A stretch of DNA of 64,000 nt from an uncultured Lachnospiraceae bacterium. Its GTDB lineage: Bacteria; Bacillota; Clostridia; Lachnospirales; Lachnospiraceae. The DNA is taken from contig CAJTOL010000012.1 of assembly GCA_910577645.1 (NCBI GenBank), positions 1 to 64,000 on the forward strand. Direction: 5' to 3'. The notes under the pieces were generated by a model. That model did not search any database, was not told where the DNA came from, and saw only the letters and a list, made by a program, of their open reading frames with translations. The stretch's first letter is position 1. Every line of letters begins with the position of its first letter. The position numbers and the translations under genes were made by a program. This document shows, in pieces, positions 1 through 8,529 of the stretch.

Positions 1-293
1 GGAGAATCCTTATATGCCGGAGTTTTCTTCATGATATTTTTCAGAACCGTGCGCTCCTGCTCCGACAGCTTCTCATACCGGATTTGTAGCTGCGTACACA
101 TCAGGGCAGTAAACACATCCAGATAGGAACCCGGCACGGCCAGCGCCTTCTTTGCGTCCCTGATTAGCTTCATGCTCACAGGGCATAGTCTGCCCTGCCC
201 GTAATACCAAGGGGGATTTTGGGGCGGCTCTGCGGCTGTATTTCCCCTGAAAATCGCCCCGAAACGATACACAAAAAACCACTGCCCGCCCAT
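1..293 (-). CDS. Unidentified partial ORF at left edge
   Basis: A minus-strand reading frame is open from an ATG at 293 to the window edge (97 codons, C-terminus outside the window). It contains the stretches NTAAEPPQNPPWYYGQ and MKLIRDAKKALAVPGSYLD, then a charged helix-like end. An internal ATG at 173 is an alternative start. I do not recognise the family. The 293 start has no clear Shine-Dalgarno sequence and lies inside a GCCCGCC/GGCGGT-type hairpin (about 284-331), so the true start may differ. It abuts a truncated flippase gene, which suggests it belongs to sequence that moved in. Confidence 0.35.
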   Translation of the reverse strand, partial: MGGQWFFVYRFGAIFRGNTAAEPPQNPPWYYGQGRLCPVSMKLIRDAKKALAVPGSYLDVFTALMCTQLQIRYEKLSEQERTVLKNIMKKTPAYKDS

Positions 294-335
294 TCCGGCT
301 GTTACTGCTGAATCGGGCGGTTTTTCTATGAAGGA
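284..335 (+). terminator. Hairpin with flanking A and T runs
   Basis: The arms are CCCGCC (285-290) and GGGCGG (315-320), followed directly by TTTTT and preceded by AAAAAA, so the structure could terminate transcription from either side. It sits at the boundary between the unidentified left-edge ORF and the broken flippase gene. No plus-strand gene precedes it in the window. Confidence 0.4.
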
Positions 336-349
336 GGCACTATGCCAGC

Positions 350-1474
350 GTTTCTTACTTTTTCTCTTATAAATCTACCCTTCTTCTTGTAAACCAAAAG
401 AAATATATAGAAACTACAATTCGGGTGACCGTGACATTAGCTGCTATTTCCATGCAGATTGTGGTGCTTTTGCTGACCAGAAATTACGTGTATTACCTGT
501 TTCTTTCCATTGGAGCTACTGTGATACAAAATTTTGTGATTTCGGTAAAAACAGACAAGCTTTATCCCTGTCTGCGGGAGAAGGACATCCGCCCCATTCC
601 CAAGGAAACCCTGGGGGAGATTCGCCGCAACGTACACGCTTTACTGATTCACCGCATCGGAAGCGTGGCAGTATTCAATACTGATAACTTGCTGATTTCA
701 AAGTTTGTAGGCGTTGCAACGGCTGGCTTATATTCCAATTATATGCTGATACGGCGGTTTTTAAATATCTTGATCAGCGCGCTTTTTGATGCCATAACTC
801 CTGTACTGGGGAATATGGCTGCCACAGAAACGGAGAAACGCAACCAGACGGTTTTTTACCAGCTTAACTTTTTTTCGGCCTGGCTTTTTGGATGGATGAG
901 TATTTGCCTGTTTTGCCTCTATGATCCTTTTATTGATATTTGGCTGGGCAGAGGATATTTGCTGTCAGGACCGGCGGTTCTGCTGATTGTAGTAAACTTT
1001 TATGTAACCAATATGCGTACTCCTGTACTTAACACCAAAAGCGTTTTGGGCCTGTTCTGGGATGACCGGTATAAAGCCATATTGGAGGCAGTCTTTAACC
1101 TGGTGATTTCCGTAATTCTGGCCCGGAGATGGGGAATTGAAGGGATTGTGGCCGGGACACTGATCAGCACACTGGCGATTCCCTTTTGGTTTGAACCCTG
1201 GATTCTTTACCGCCGCGGATTACATATGCGGGTCAGGGAGTATTTTATCCGTTATCTGAGATACCTGTCAGTTACCGTAATTGTCGGGACAGCAACATGG
1301 CTGCTGTGTCGGATGACAAACGGAGATATTGGCGGCTTCTTGTTAAAAGCTCTGATTTGCGGGACGGTTCCAAATATCGGTTATCTGCTCGTGTATCGCC
1401 GGACAGAAGAACTTCGGCTTTTGAAACATGTAATAGGCCGTATGGCTAAATTTCTCTTTACATCGCCGCTTTAG
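350..1474 (+). pseudogene. Polysaccharide flippase (Wzx/MATE-like), 5'-truncated
   Basis: The product is an integral membrane protein of the MOP flippase superfamily that would move lipid-linked sugar repeats across the membrane. From a GTG at 425 it gives 349 residues, while this family usually has about 480-510. The frame stays open upstream to about 350 with family-like sequence (SYKSTLLL, then NQKKYIETTIRV), so the gene is cut within the N-terminal half rather than simply starting at 425. Many hydrophobic helices remain, including RRFLNILISALFDAI and the C-terminal helix pairs. No start codon with a good ribosome site serves the remnant. I infer loss of function; the exact breakpoint is uncertain. 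Confidence 0.6.
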
Positions 1475-1540
1475 TATGCTACTATAATAACACGCCAAAG
1501 AAACCGAGAAATAGCTTTGGCTGATGAGGAGGATTATATT

Positions 1541-2416
1541 ATGAAAAAAAGACTGGTAAGCATGATGACTGTTGCCGCCATGGCAATATCTTTAACCGCA
1601 TGTGGGAATTCCCCTGCTCCGGCAGAAACTACAACCGCGCCGGCGGAGACTGCTCCGGCAGCCACCGAGACACAGGCCGCTGAAACAGAGGCAGCGGAAA
1701 GCGAAGCAGAAGCAACGGAAAGCGGCACCTTTATTGTGGGATTCGATCAGGACTTCCCGCCTATGGGATTTTTGGGAGATGACGGTGAATACACCGGGTT
1801 TGACCTGGAGCTGGCTCAGGAGGTTGCCAAACGTTTAGGCCTGACCTATCAGCCTCAGCCCATTGCCTGGGACGCCAAGGATATGGAGCTGGAAACCGGA
1901 AACATTGATTGCATTTGGAATGGCTTTACTATGAACGGCCGTGAAGAAAATTATACCTGGTCGGATCCGTATATGGATAATACCCAGATTTTCGTAGTAG
2001 CGCCGGATTCCGGTATTGCTACCCTGGCGGATTTGACAGGTAAGGTGGTGGAAGTTCAGGTGGATTCCTCTGCACAGGCAGCCTTGGCCGACATGCCGGA
2101 GCTTGCAGATACCTTTAAGGATCTGGTGGTAACCCCGGATTACAACACTGCATTTATGGATCTGGAGCAGGGCGCAGTAGACGCTATTGCCATGGATGTT
2201 ACCGTGGCCGGTTATATGATTCAGGAAAGAAATTCGGATTTTGTGATTTTGGAAGAGTCTATTTCCTCTGAGGTTTACGGAATCGGCTTCCAGTTAGGGA
2301 ATACTGAGCTGCGGGACAAGGTTCAGGGCGCTCTGGAAGAGATGGCTGCAGACGGGACATTAAAGACAATTTCCGAAAAGTGGTTCGGTACTGACGTAAC
2401 CACTGTTGGCAAGTAA
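1541..2416 (+). CDS. Polar amino-acid ABC transporter, substrate-binding lipoprotein
   Basis: This 291-residue extracytoplasmic receptor belongs to solute-binding family 3 (HisJ/GlnH/FliY type). It has a lipoprotein signal with lipobox LTAC and Cys21, then a T/A/E/P-rich linker to about residue 60, then the binding domain starting FIVGFDQDFPPMGF. ATG 1541 is chosen because GAGGAGG lies 7-8 bases upstream; an upstream in-frame TTG (1517) has no such site. It heads a three-gene operon with permease and ATPase. A possible -10 TATAAT is at 1489-1494. The substrate is probably a polar amino acid or cystine; this is not determined by sequence. Confidence 0.9.
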   Translation: MKKRLVSMMTVAAMAISLTACGNSPAPAETTTAPAETAPAATETQAAETEAAESEAEATESGTFIVGFDQDFPPMGFLGDDGEYTGFDLELAQEVAKRLGLTYQPQPIAWDAKDMELETGNIDCIWNGFTMNGREENYTWSDPYMDNTQIFVVAPDSGIATLADLTGKVVEVQVDSSAQAALADMPELADTFKDLVVTPDYNTAFMDLEQGAVDAIAMDVTVAGYMIQERNSDFVILEESISSEVYGIGFQLGNTELRDKVQGALEEMAADGTLKTISEKWFGTDVTTVGK

Positions 2417-2430
2417 ATTTTCCTACGTTA

Positions 2431-2473
2431 CCCTCAGTGAACAAGGGGCGTGTGTGCCCTTGTTCACTGAGGG
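2431..2473. repeat. Perfect 17-bp inverted repeat (dispersed family, full copy)
   Basis: The left arm CCCTCAGTGAACAAGGG (2431-2447) and right arm CCCTTGTTCACTGAGGG (2457-2473) pair perfectly over a 9-base loop. It lies between the receptor and permease genes, where a stable stem would keep receptor mRNA more abundant than permease mRNA. It has no T-tract, so it is not a classical terminator. Related copies occur at 27158-27237 and 41958-41974. Confidence 0.8.
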
Positions 2474-2508
2474 CAGGCAAAAAACTTTTATAGTAACAGG
2501 AGTAGAGT

Positions 2509-3156
2509 ATGAGCGTCAGCCAAATGATGAAACAATTAATTGGAGGAATGGGAGTCAGCATCCAGATATTTGTGGTGACCCTGGTATTTTCCCTGCCTCT
2601 GGGGCTGTTGATTTCCTTTGGAAGGATGTCAAAAAACCCGGTGATCCGCAATGTGACCAAGGGCTACATATCGATCATGCGGGGAACCCCGCTGATGCTC
2701 CAGCTTATGGTGGTTTATTTTGGCCCCTTCTATCTGTTTGGAATCCGAATCGGAAACAGCTACCGGCTTTGGGCAGTATTTATCGGCTTTGTCATTAACT
2801 ATGCCGCATATTTTGCGGAGATTTACCGCAGCGGCATCCAGTCCATGCCGGCGGGCCAGTATGAAGCCGCCCAGATTCTGGGCTACAGCCGTGCTCAGAC
2901 CTTTTTTAAGATTATCCTGCCCCAGGTGATGAAGCGGATCCTTCCGGCAGTAACCAACGAGATTATTACTCTGGTAAAAGACACCTCCCTGGCTTTTACA
3001 TTAAGCGTTATGGAGATGTTTACAGTAGCCAAGGCCCTGGCGGCCAAGGGAACTATGATTCCTTTTGTGGCTGCCGGCATTTTTTATTATGTATTTAATC
3101 TGATTGTGGCTCTGGCTATGGAGATGCTGGAAAAGAAAATGGATTACTATCGCTAG
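2509..3156 (+). CDS. Amino-acid ABC transporter permease (HisM/ArtQ type)
   Basis: This 215-residue inner-membrane channel subunit has about five hydrophobic helices and the conserved ATPase-contact loop EAAQILGYSRAQTFF near residues 118-132. A single permease gene implies a homodimeric channel. The ATG at 2509 follows AGGAGTAGAGT. It lies downstream of the receptor, separated by the 17-bp palindrome, and 9 bases before the ATPase gene. Confidence 0.92.
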   Translation: MSVSQMMKQLIGGMGVSIQIFVVTLVFSLPLGLLISFGRMSKNPVIRNVTKGYISIMRGTPLMLQLMVVYFGPFYLFGIRIGNSYRLWAVFIGFVINYAAYFAEIYRSGIQSMPAGQYEAAQILGYSRAQTFFKIILPQVMKRILPAVTNEIITLVKDTSLAFTLSVMEMFTVAKALAAKGTMIPFVAAGIFYYVFNLIVALAMEMLEKKMDYYR

Positions 3157-3165
3157 GGAGGCGTT

Positions 3166-3933
3166 ATGAGCATATTAACAATGAACCACATTGAAAAATC
3201 CTTTGGAAATGTCCAGGTACTAAAAGACATTTCCCTGTCGGTAAAAGACGGTGAGATTCTGTCTATTATCGGGCCGTCCGGATCCGGAAAATCTACTCTG
3301 CTGCGGTGCGCTACTATGCTGGAAACCATGGACAGGGGAGAGATTCTATACCGGGGCACAAAGGCAGTCTGGTCTGACGAAAACGGCTCCATTTGCTACG
3401 CTCCTAAGAAAGAATTAAAAGAAATCCAGGGGCTGTATGGTCTGGTATTTCAAAACTTTAACTTGTTTCCCCATTACTCTGTAATGAAAAACATCACCGA
3501 CGCCCCTATTCATGTTCAGAAACGGGACAGAGATCAGGTCATATCTGAAGCCAAAAAGCTTTTAAAAAAGATGGGACTGGAAGACAAGGCAGATGCTTAC
3601 CCTTGTCAGCTTTCCGGAGGGCAGTGTCAACGGGTTGCGATTGCCAGAGCCCTGGCTTTAAATCCCCAAATTCTCTTTTTTGACGAACCAACCTCTGCTT
3701 TGGATCCGGAGCTTACAGGGGAGGTGCTGAAAGTTATCCGCTCCCTGGCTGACCTGAATATTGCGATGGTAATTGTCACCCACGAAATGGCTTTTGCCCG
3801 GGATATTTCTGACCGGGTTATCTTTATGGCTGACGGCGTAATCGTAGAGGAAGGCACCCCGAAAGAGGTATTCGCCTCTGATAATGAACGTACCCAAAGC
3901 TTCTTAGGAAGGTATGGAGAGATGTTAAAGTAG
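3166..3933 (+). CDS. Amino-acid ABC transporter ATP-binding protein (GlnQ type)
   Basis: This 255-residue ATPase powers the importer encoded just upstream. It carries Walker A GPSGSGKST (about residues 36-44), Q-loop FQNFN, signature LSGGQCQRVAIARAL, Walker B ILFFDEPTSALD and the H-loop VTHEM. The signature has Cys instead of the usual Gln or His at the sixth position. There is an acidic insertion around residues 70-85 (WSDENGSICYAPKKE), typical of some cystine/polar amino-acid ATPases. The GGGAGGCGTT ribosome site precedes the ATG. Confidence 0.94.
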   Translation: MSILTMNHIEKSFGNVQVLKDISLSVKDGEILSIIGPSGSGKSTLLRCATMLETMDRGEILYRGTKAVWSDENGSICYAPKKELKEIQGLYGLVFQNFNLFPHYSVMKNITDAPIHVQKRDRDQVISEAKKLLKKMGLEDKADAYPCQLSGGQCQRVAIARALALNPQILFFDEPTSALDPELTGEVLKVIRSLADLNIAMVIVTHEMAFARDISDRVIFMADGVIVEEGTPKEVFASDNERTQSFLGRYGEMLK

Positions 3934-4033
3934 ATTCTTGTTAAAATCTTTAGAAAATCTTTCGCTTTTCTTACAGCCCCTCTTCCAAAATAGGCGATAT
4001 ATTATAGCCATCAAAGGAAGGGGGGATTCTAAA

Positions 4034-4213
4034 ATGAACCACCAACTATTACAATATGCTGCCTATGGAACCATGACAGTAACCATCTTTATTATCTCTA
4101 TGATGTTTGTTGACGCTTGTATGGATACATTTCGGGAATGGAAACAAAAAAACGTGCACAGCAGACGGCTTCCATGCTATACTAACCCGAAGAGATCAGA
4201 GACAGAATCTTAA
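4034..4213 (+). CDS. Small single-pass membrane protein
   Basis: The 59-residue product has one hydrophobic segment (about residues 8-26, YGTMTVTIFIISMMFVDA) followed by a basic, polar tail. ATG 4034 is preceded by AAGGAAGGGGGG. An upstream in-frame start at 3938 would add a non-hydrophobic N-terminus with no ribosome site. It ends 25 bases before the response regulator gene, so it may be co-transcribed with the two-component system. I do not recognise a family. Confidence 0.55.
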   Translation: MNHQLLQYAAYGTMTVTIFIISMMFVDACMDTFREWKQKNVHSRRLPCYTNPKRSETES

Positions 4214-4238
4214 CGGAACGGGTGAAAGGAAGACAGAC

Positions 4239-4949
4239 ATGGAAGCAAACCGCATATTATTAGTGGAAGATGATAAAGAAATCAGGGAAGGAATTGAAAT
4301 CTTTTTAAAAAGCCAGAACTACATAGTATTTCAGGCAGCAGACGGTATAGAGGGATTGAAAATTCTGGAAAAAGAAGAGATTCACCTGGCCATTATCGAT
4401 ATTATGATGCCCCGGATGGACGGGATTACCATGGTAGTCCGCCTTCGGGAAAAATGGGATATTCCGGTGATCTTCCTGTCAGCCAAATCGGAAGAGGTAG
4501 ACAAAATCATGGGACTGAATATGGGAGCAGATGATTATGTTACCAAGCCTTTCACTCCTATGGAACTCCTGGCGAGAGTCGGTTCCCAGCTCCGCCGGTA
4601 TAAACGCTTTATGGAGCGGTTAGAAAGGCAGGAGCCTGACAATGGGAAGATTTACCGGATCGGCGGCCTGGAGGTTAACGAAGAGACCGTAGAGGTCATG
4701 GCGGATAATGGCCCGGTACGGCTTACCCCTATGGAATTTAAGATCTTATTGTTACTGATAAAAAATCCTGGCCGGGTATTTTCGGCGGAGGAGATTTATG
4801 AGCGGGTCTGGAACGAAAGGGCGGTAAACACCGATACGGTTATGGTTCATGTCCGCAACATTCGGGAGAAAATAGAAGTAAATCCGAAAGAACCAAAATA
4901 TTTAAAGGTGGTGTGGGGAGTTGGATACAAAATTGAAAAGCAAGCATAG
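4239..4949 (+). CDS. OmpR/VanR-type response regulator
   Basis: This 236-residue DNA-binding response regulator has a receiver domain with the acidic pair in LLVEDD, phospho-acceptor Asp54 in AIIDIMMPRMDG and the conserved Lys in VTKPF. It ends in a winged-helix effector domain (about residues 140-234) with the IYERVWN and VMVHVRNIREKI helices. ATG 4239 is chosen because the family starts at this point; upstream in-frame sequence is non-conserved. It overlaps the histidine kinase gene by 29 bases, so the two are translationally coupled. Confidence 0.93.
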   Translation: MEANRILLVEDDKEIREGIEIFLKSQNYIVFQAADGIEGLKILEKEEIHLAIIDIMMPRMDGITMVVRLREKWDIPVIFLSAKSEEVDKIMGLNMGADDYVTKPFTPMELLARVGSQLRRYKRFMERLERQEPDNGKIYRIGGLEVNEETVEVMADNGPVRLTPMEFKILLLLIKNPGRVFSAEEIYERVWNERAVNTDTVMVHVRNIREKIEVNPKEPKYLKVVWGVGYKIEKQA

Positions 4950-7191
4950 ATTAGGAATATTTCTTACATGGCTTCTGATCATAGGAGCAGCGGCGGGGAT
5001 GGTCAGCGCCTATCCCTATATCTGGCAGAGGGCAGTATACTGGAAAGAGCAGCGCCGGGAAATTGAAATGGAGTTTGCCCTCCAGAATATGGCGGAAAAT
5101 TTAGCTGTGCAGGCACAGTTTGCCGGATACGCTATGTGGATGGAAGAGATTCAGGAGGAGCAGGGCAGGAAGCTTTTGCCGTCCCAGGTATTTGTACCGG
5201 AGCTGGAAACGCTTTTAGAGAATAAGATTATTGTCCAAGTGGGAAGTGAGGACGCCGACAGTGCAGAGGTAGTCTGGGAGGATGGAAGTTTTTACACAGA
5301 CACAGGGCTTCTGGAAGAGATCCGCAGATACATTGATGAGAGAGGAGATTCCTGGAAGGATGCTTTGGGAACCATGGGAGGAATCCAAAACACCAGGGTA
5401 TTAGATGAAGGCGGCGGGGTTATCTCAGGGGAAAGACCTTCTTTAGATGAGGAAAACCAAGTGCGCGTCAGGATTTTCTTTGACCAGATGGGAAGATGTA
5501 AGTATGCCGGGGCAGAAGGAAACACGGAAAGCGTCCGCTCCCTGGAAGAAAATCAGGGGGCATTTAACCAGGCTTTGGAGGGACAGGATCCAATCGCCTA
5601 TCAGTATGGAAACGATTACGTATACTATGGGATCTTATTTTCCGGCCCTCAAAACCGCTATTATGAGTTTACCATAGATAAGGAAAAGGTATTGGGGTAT
5701 ATTCCAGAGGGTGCAGAAGCCATTGACTTTCACACCTTGGGCAATAGCGGGATGTTTTTGCTAATCTGGATCGGTCTGGCCCTGCTCCTGGCCCTGGCTG
5801 CCTGGCTTTTGCCTCTGCTGCCTGTAATATCTTTAGGAACCGGAAAAGTCAGCCAGGCATTTCTGGGGATTGTGGCTTTGGCACTGCTTGGGGATGCCTT
5901 TCTGGTACTGTATGGCGGAGAGCTGATTGTAGAAACGATAAACGGCAATCTGGCAACAGTGCTGTCTGAAATCTTTGGCTTTGACGGATGGCCGGAGACT
6001 TTAAGGATTTTAAACGGCATATACTGGGCCATAACCTTTGCAACGGTATACTGGGCCGCGCTGTGCCTGAGAGCAGTATTTACTCTGGGGCCGTGGAGGT
6101 ACTTTAAGGAAAGAACCATTACCGGAAAGATTTGCCGGATGTTGGTAAGGTTTGGCCGCTTTGTCAGGATCAGATGTCTGCGATTTTGGGATTCTTTTAG
6201 CAGGATAAACTGGCAGGAACAGCCGGTTAAGGTAATTTTAAAGATTGTTATGGTCAATTTTGGGATTCTGGCCGTAATTTGTATGCTGTGGTTTTTTGGG
6301 ATTTTTGCCCTGATTGCATATTCAGTTGTCCTGTTTGTAATTTTAAAACGATGGGCGGACAGCTTTTATAAAAAATATAAGGTGCTTCTGGGAACAATCG
6401 GAGAGATAGCTGACGGGAACCTGGATGTGGAGGTGGAAGAAGATCTGGGGATTTTTACTCCCTTTTACCGTCAGCTTACCCGCATCCAAAATGGCTTTAA
6501 AAAAGCGGTTCAGGAAGAGGTGAAAAGCCAGCGGATGAAAACGGAATTGGTAACCAATGTGTCTCATGATTTAAAAACGCCTCTGACAGCAATTATAACG
6601 TATATAAACCTGCTAAAGAGGGAGGATATAACCGAGGAGGAGCGCCGCAGCTATATTCAGGTGTTGGAGGCGAAATCCATGCGGCTGAAAGGGCTGATTG
6701 AGGACTTATTTGAGGTCAGCAAAGCTACCAGCGGAAGTACTCCGGTCGTTCTGGTGGATGTGGACATTGTCAGTCTTTTAAAGCAGGTGCATCTGGAGCT
6801 GGGGGAGCGGATGGAGACGTCTGACATTGATTTCCGATGGAGCTTTCCGCAGGAAAAGGTTATTTTAAAGCTGGACAGCCAGAAAACTTACCGGATATTT
6901 GAAAATCTGCTGGTGAATATTCTAAAATATGCTATGCCGGGCACCCGGGCCTATATAGATGTCCAGACAGAAGGAGAGGCGGTTATCGTGTCTATGAAAA
7001 ACATTTCTGCTGCGGAATTGACCATCAATCCAAGCGAGCTGACGGAGCGCTTTGTCCGGGGCGATTCCTCACGCAACACCGAAGGATCCGGCCTTGGACT
7101 TGCCATTGCCAAAAGCTTTGTAGAACTCCAGGGAGGGCGGATGGATATTAATGTGGAGGCAGATTTATTTCGGGTGGTAATTTACTGGTAA
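4921..7191 (+). CDS. Large multi-pass sensor histidine kinase (VanS-like C-terminus)
   Basis: This 756-residue kinase is much larger than a typical VanS. It starts at TTG 4921 after GTGGGGAG and overlaps the regulator gene. The layout is one N-terminal helix (about 10-30), an extracytoplasmic region to about 275, then several membrane helices (about 278-300, 305-335, 360-385, 440-475). A HAMP-like linker (EIADGNLDVEVE) follows, then the H-box NVSHDLKTPL with His near 549, the N-box ENLLVNILKYA and GSGLGLAIAKSF. It should phosphorylate the upstream regulator. The signal is unknown. Confidence 0.9.
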   Translation: MDTKLKSKHRLGIFLTWLLIIGAAAGMVSAYPYIWQRAVYWKEQRREIEMEFALQNMAENLAVQAQFAGYAMWMEEIQEEQGRKLLPSQVFVPELETLLENKIIVQVGSEDADSAEVVWEDGSFYTDTGLLEEIRRYIDERGDSWKDALGTMGGIQNTRVLDEGGGVISGERPSLDEENQVRVRIFFDQMGRCKYAGAEGNTESVRSLEENQGAFNQALEGQDPIAYQYGNDYVYYGILFSGPQNRYYEFTIDKEKVLGYIPEGAEAIDFHTLGNSGMFLLIWIGLALLLALAAWLLPLLPVISLGTGKVSQAFLGIVALALLGDAFLVLYGGELIVETINGNLATVLSEIFGFDGWPETLRILNGIYWAITFATVYWAALCLRAVFTLGPWRYFKERTITGKICRMLVRFGRFVRIRCLRFWDSFSRINWQEQPVKVILKIVMVNFGILAVICMLWFFGIFALIAYSVVLFVILKRWADSFYKKYKVLLGTIGEIADGNLDVEVEEDLGIFTPFYRQLTRIQNGFKKAVQEEVKSQRMKTELVTNVSHDLKTPLTAIITYINLLKREDITEEERRSYIQVLEAKSMRLKGLIEDLFEVSKATSGSTPVVLVDVDIVSLLKQVHLELGERMETSDIDFRWSFPQEKVILKLDSQKTYRIFENLLVNILKYAMPGTRAYIDVQTEGEAVIVSMKNISAAELTINPSELTERFVRGDSSRNTEGSGLGLAIAKSFVELQGGRMDINVEADLFRVVIYW

Positions 7192-7206
7192 CAGTTGAGA
7201 CGTGCG

Positions 7207-7256
7207 GCCCAGGCCTGCTGTTTTCATAACTTTTGAAAATAGCAGACCTGGGCTTT
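7207..7256 (+). terminator. Rho-independent terminator of the two-component operon
   Basis: The arms GCCCAGGCCTGCTGTTTTC and GAAAATAGCAGACCTGGGC pair almost completely and are followed by TTT. It lies 15 bases after the kinase stop codon and separates this operon from the polysaccharide locus. Confidence 0.8.
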
Positions 7257-7262
7257 CACCCG

Positions 7263-7291
7263 TTTACTTTCATGGAAAAATATAGTACAAT
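7263..7291 (+). promoter_or_regulatory. Sigma-A-type promoter of the polysaccharide locus
   Basis: TTTACT (7263-7268) and TACAAT (7286-7291) are separated by 17 bases. It is the only good plus-strand promoter seen between the terminator and glf, so it may drive the long operon. A second AGTACAAT copy follows immediately. Confidence 0.5.
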
Positions 7292-7323
7292 AAAGTACAA
7301 TTGCGATAATTATTCTAAAATGG

Positions 7324-7406
7324 AGGAGGAAGGTAAATGCGAAGCATTTTTAGGATGCCTTCCGACGACATGGCAGGGGACGTCAGGCGTCGCGTGCCGA
7401 TTCATT
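7324..7406 (+). repeat. 83-bp palindromic dispersed repeat, copy A
   Basis: This copy matches the reverse complement of two copies at 62080-62164 and 62171-62254 with a few substitutions. It has nested stems: GGAAGG (7328-7333) with CCTTCC further on, enclosing AAATGC-gaa-GCATTT, then a GACG/CGTC stem and a GGC..GCC stem. It lies in the untranslated leader between the promoter and the glf ribosome site, so it will be part of the mRNA. A small ORF crossing it is an artefact of the repeat. Confidence 0.85.
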
Positions 7407-7428
7407 ATTATACTAGGAGGTATGCCGT

Positions 7429-8529
7429 ATGAAACCATATGATTATGTCTTAGTTGGAAGCGGCCTTTATTCTGCAGTATTTGCCTACCTGGCAAAACAG
7501 AAGGGCAGGAAGTGCCTGGTAGTGGAAAAACGGAACCACACCGGCGGCAATGTATACTGTGAGAATATAGAAGGAATCCATGTTCATAAATACGGAGCTC
7601 ATATTTTCCACACCAGCAATAAAAAGGTGTGGGAATTTGTCAATAGTCTGGCAGAATTTAATCGTTACACCAACAGCCCGGTAGCCAATTATAAAGGCGA
7701 GATGTATAACATGCCTTTTAATATGAACACCTTCAGCAAGATGTGGGGGATCTGCACTCCGGCAGAAGCCAGGGCAAAGATTGAAGAGCAGCGATCCAGT
7801 ATTACCGGGGAGCCGAAAAACCTGGAGGAGCAGGCCGTCAGCCTGGTGGGAAGAGATATTTACCAGAAGCTTATTAAGGGCTACACCGAAAAGCAGTGGG
7901 GCAGGGACTGTAAAGATCTGCCGGCTTTTATTATCAAGAGACTCCCTGTCCGCTATACCTATGATAATAACTATTTTAATGATCTGTACCAGGGGATCCC
8001 CATAGGCGGTTACAATGTAATAATTGATAAGCTGCTGGAGGGGTGCCATGTGGAGACCGGAGTGGATTATCTGGAAAATAAAGAGTATTATGATTCCTTA
8101 GGCGAAAAAGTTGTATATACCGGCCCCATTGACATTTACTATGACTATCAGTTTGGCAAGCTGGAATACCGCAGCCTAAAGTTTGAAACAGAGCTTCTGG
8201 ACGAAGAAAACTACCAGGGTGTGGCTGTGGTGAATTACACCGACAGAGAGACTCCCTACACCCGCATTATTGAACATAAGCACTTTGAGTTCGGCGCTCA
8301 GCCAAAGACCGTGATTACCCGGGAATACCCGGTGGGCTGGAGCGCAGGCATGGAGCCCTACTACCCGGTAAATGATGAGAAAAACCAGGCCCTGTATCAA
8401 AAGTATGCAGCCCTGGCTCAGAAGGAAACCGGCGTGATCTTCGGCGGCCGCCTGGGAGAGTATAAGTACTACGATATGGACAAGGTTATTGAGTCCGCCA
8501 TGAGGAAGGCAGAGGAAGAGCTTGTATGA
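7429..8529 (+). CDS. glf: UDP-galactopyranose mutase
   Basis: This 366-residue cytosolic flavoenzyme interconverts UDP-galactopyranose and UDP-galactofuranose, supplying Galf for surface glycans. The FAD Rossmann motif VGSGLYSAVFAYLAKQ starts at residue 7 and is followed by VVEKRNHTGGN and the conserved YGAHIFHT. GYTEKQWG and the C-terminal GRLGEYKYYDMD segment are also family hallmarks. The length is normal. AGGAGG lies 8 bases before ATG 7429. Its stop overlaps the start of the next gene (ATGA), so it heads the polysaccharide operon. Confidence 0.96.
   Translation: MKPYDYVLVGSGLYSAVFAYLAKQKGRKCLVVEKRNHTGGNVYCENIEGIHVHKYGAHIFHTSNKKVWEFVNSLAEFNRYTNSPVANYKGEMYNMPFNMNTFSKMWGICTPAEARAKIEEQRSSITGEPKNLEEQAVSLVGRDIYQKLIKGYTEKQWGRDCKDLPAFIIKRLPVRYTYDNNYFNDLYQGIPIGGYNVIIDKLLEGCHVETGVDYLENKEYYDSLGEKVVYTGPIDIYYDYQFGKLEYRSLKFETELLDEENYQGVAVVNYTDRETPYTRIIEHKHFEFGAQPKTVITREYPVGWSAGMEPYYPVNDEKNQALYQKYAALAQKETGVIFGGRLGEYKYYDMDKVIESAMRKAEEELV

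Noticed and set aside
328..392. Short ORFs starting at ATG 328 and ATG 342 after an AAGGAGG-like site
   Set aside because: They encode only 14-16 hydrophobic residues and lie on the truncation junction. They could be a leader peptide but nothing supports it beyond the ribosome site.
2259..2660. 133-codon minus-strand ORF
   Set aside because: It spans the perfect hairpin and parts of two real transport genes on the other strand.
7233..7442. 69-codon ORF upstream of glf
   Set aside because: It runs through the palindromic repeat and the glf ribosome site, has no ribosome site of its own and overlaps the promoter.
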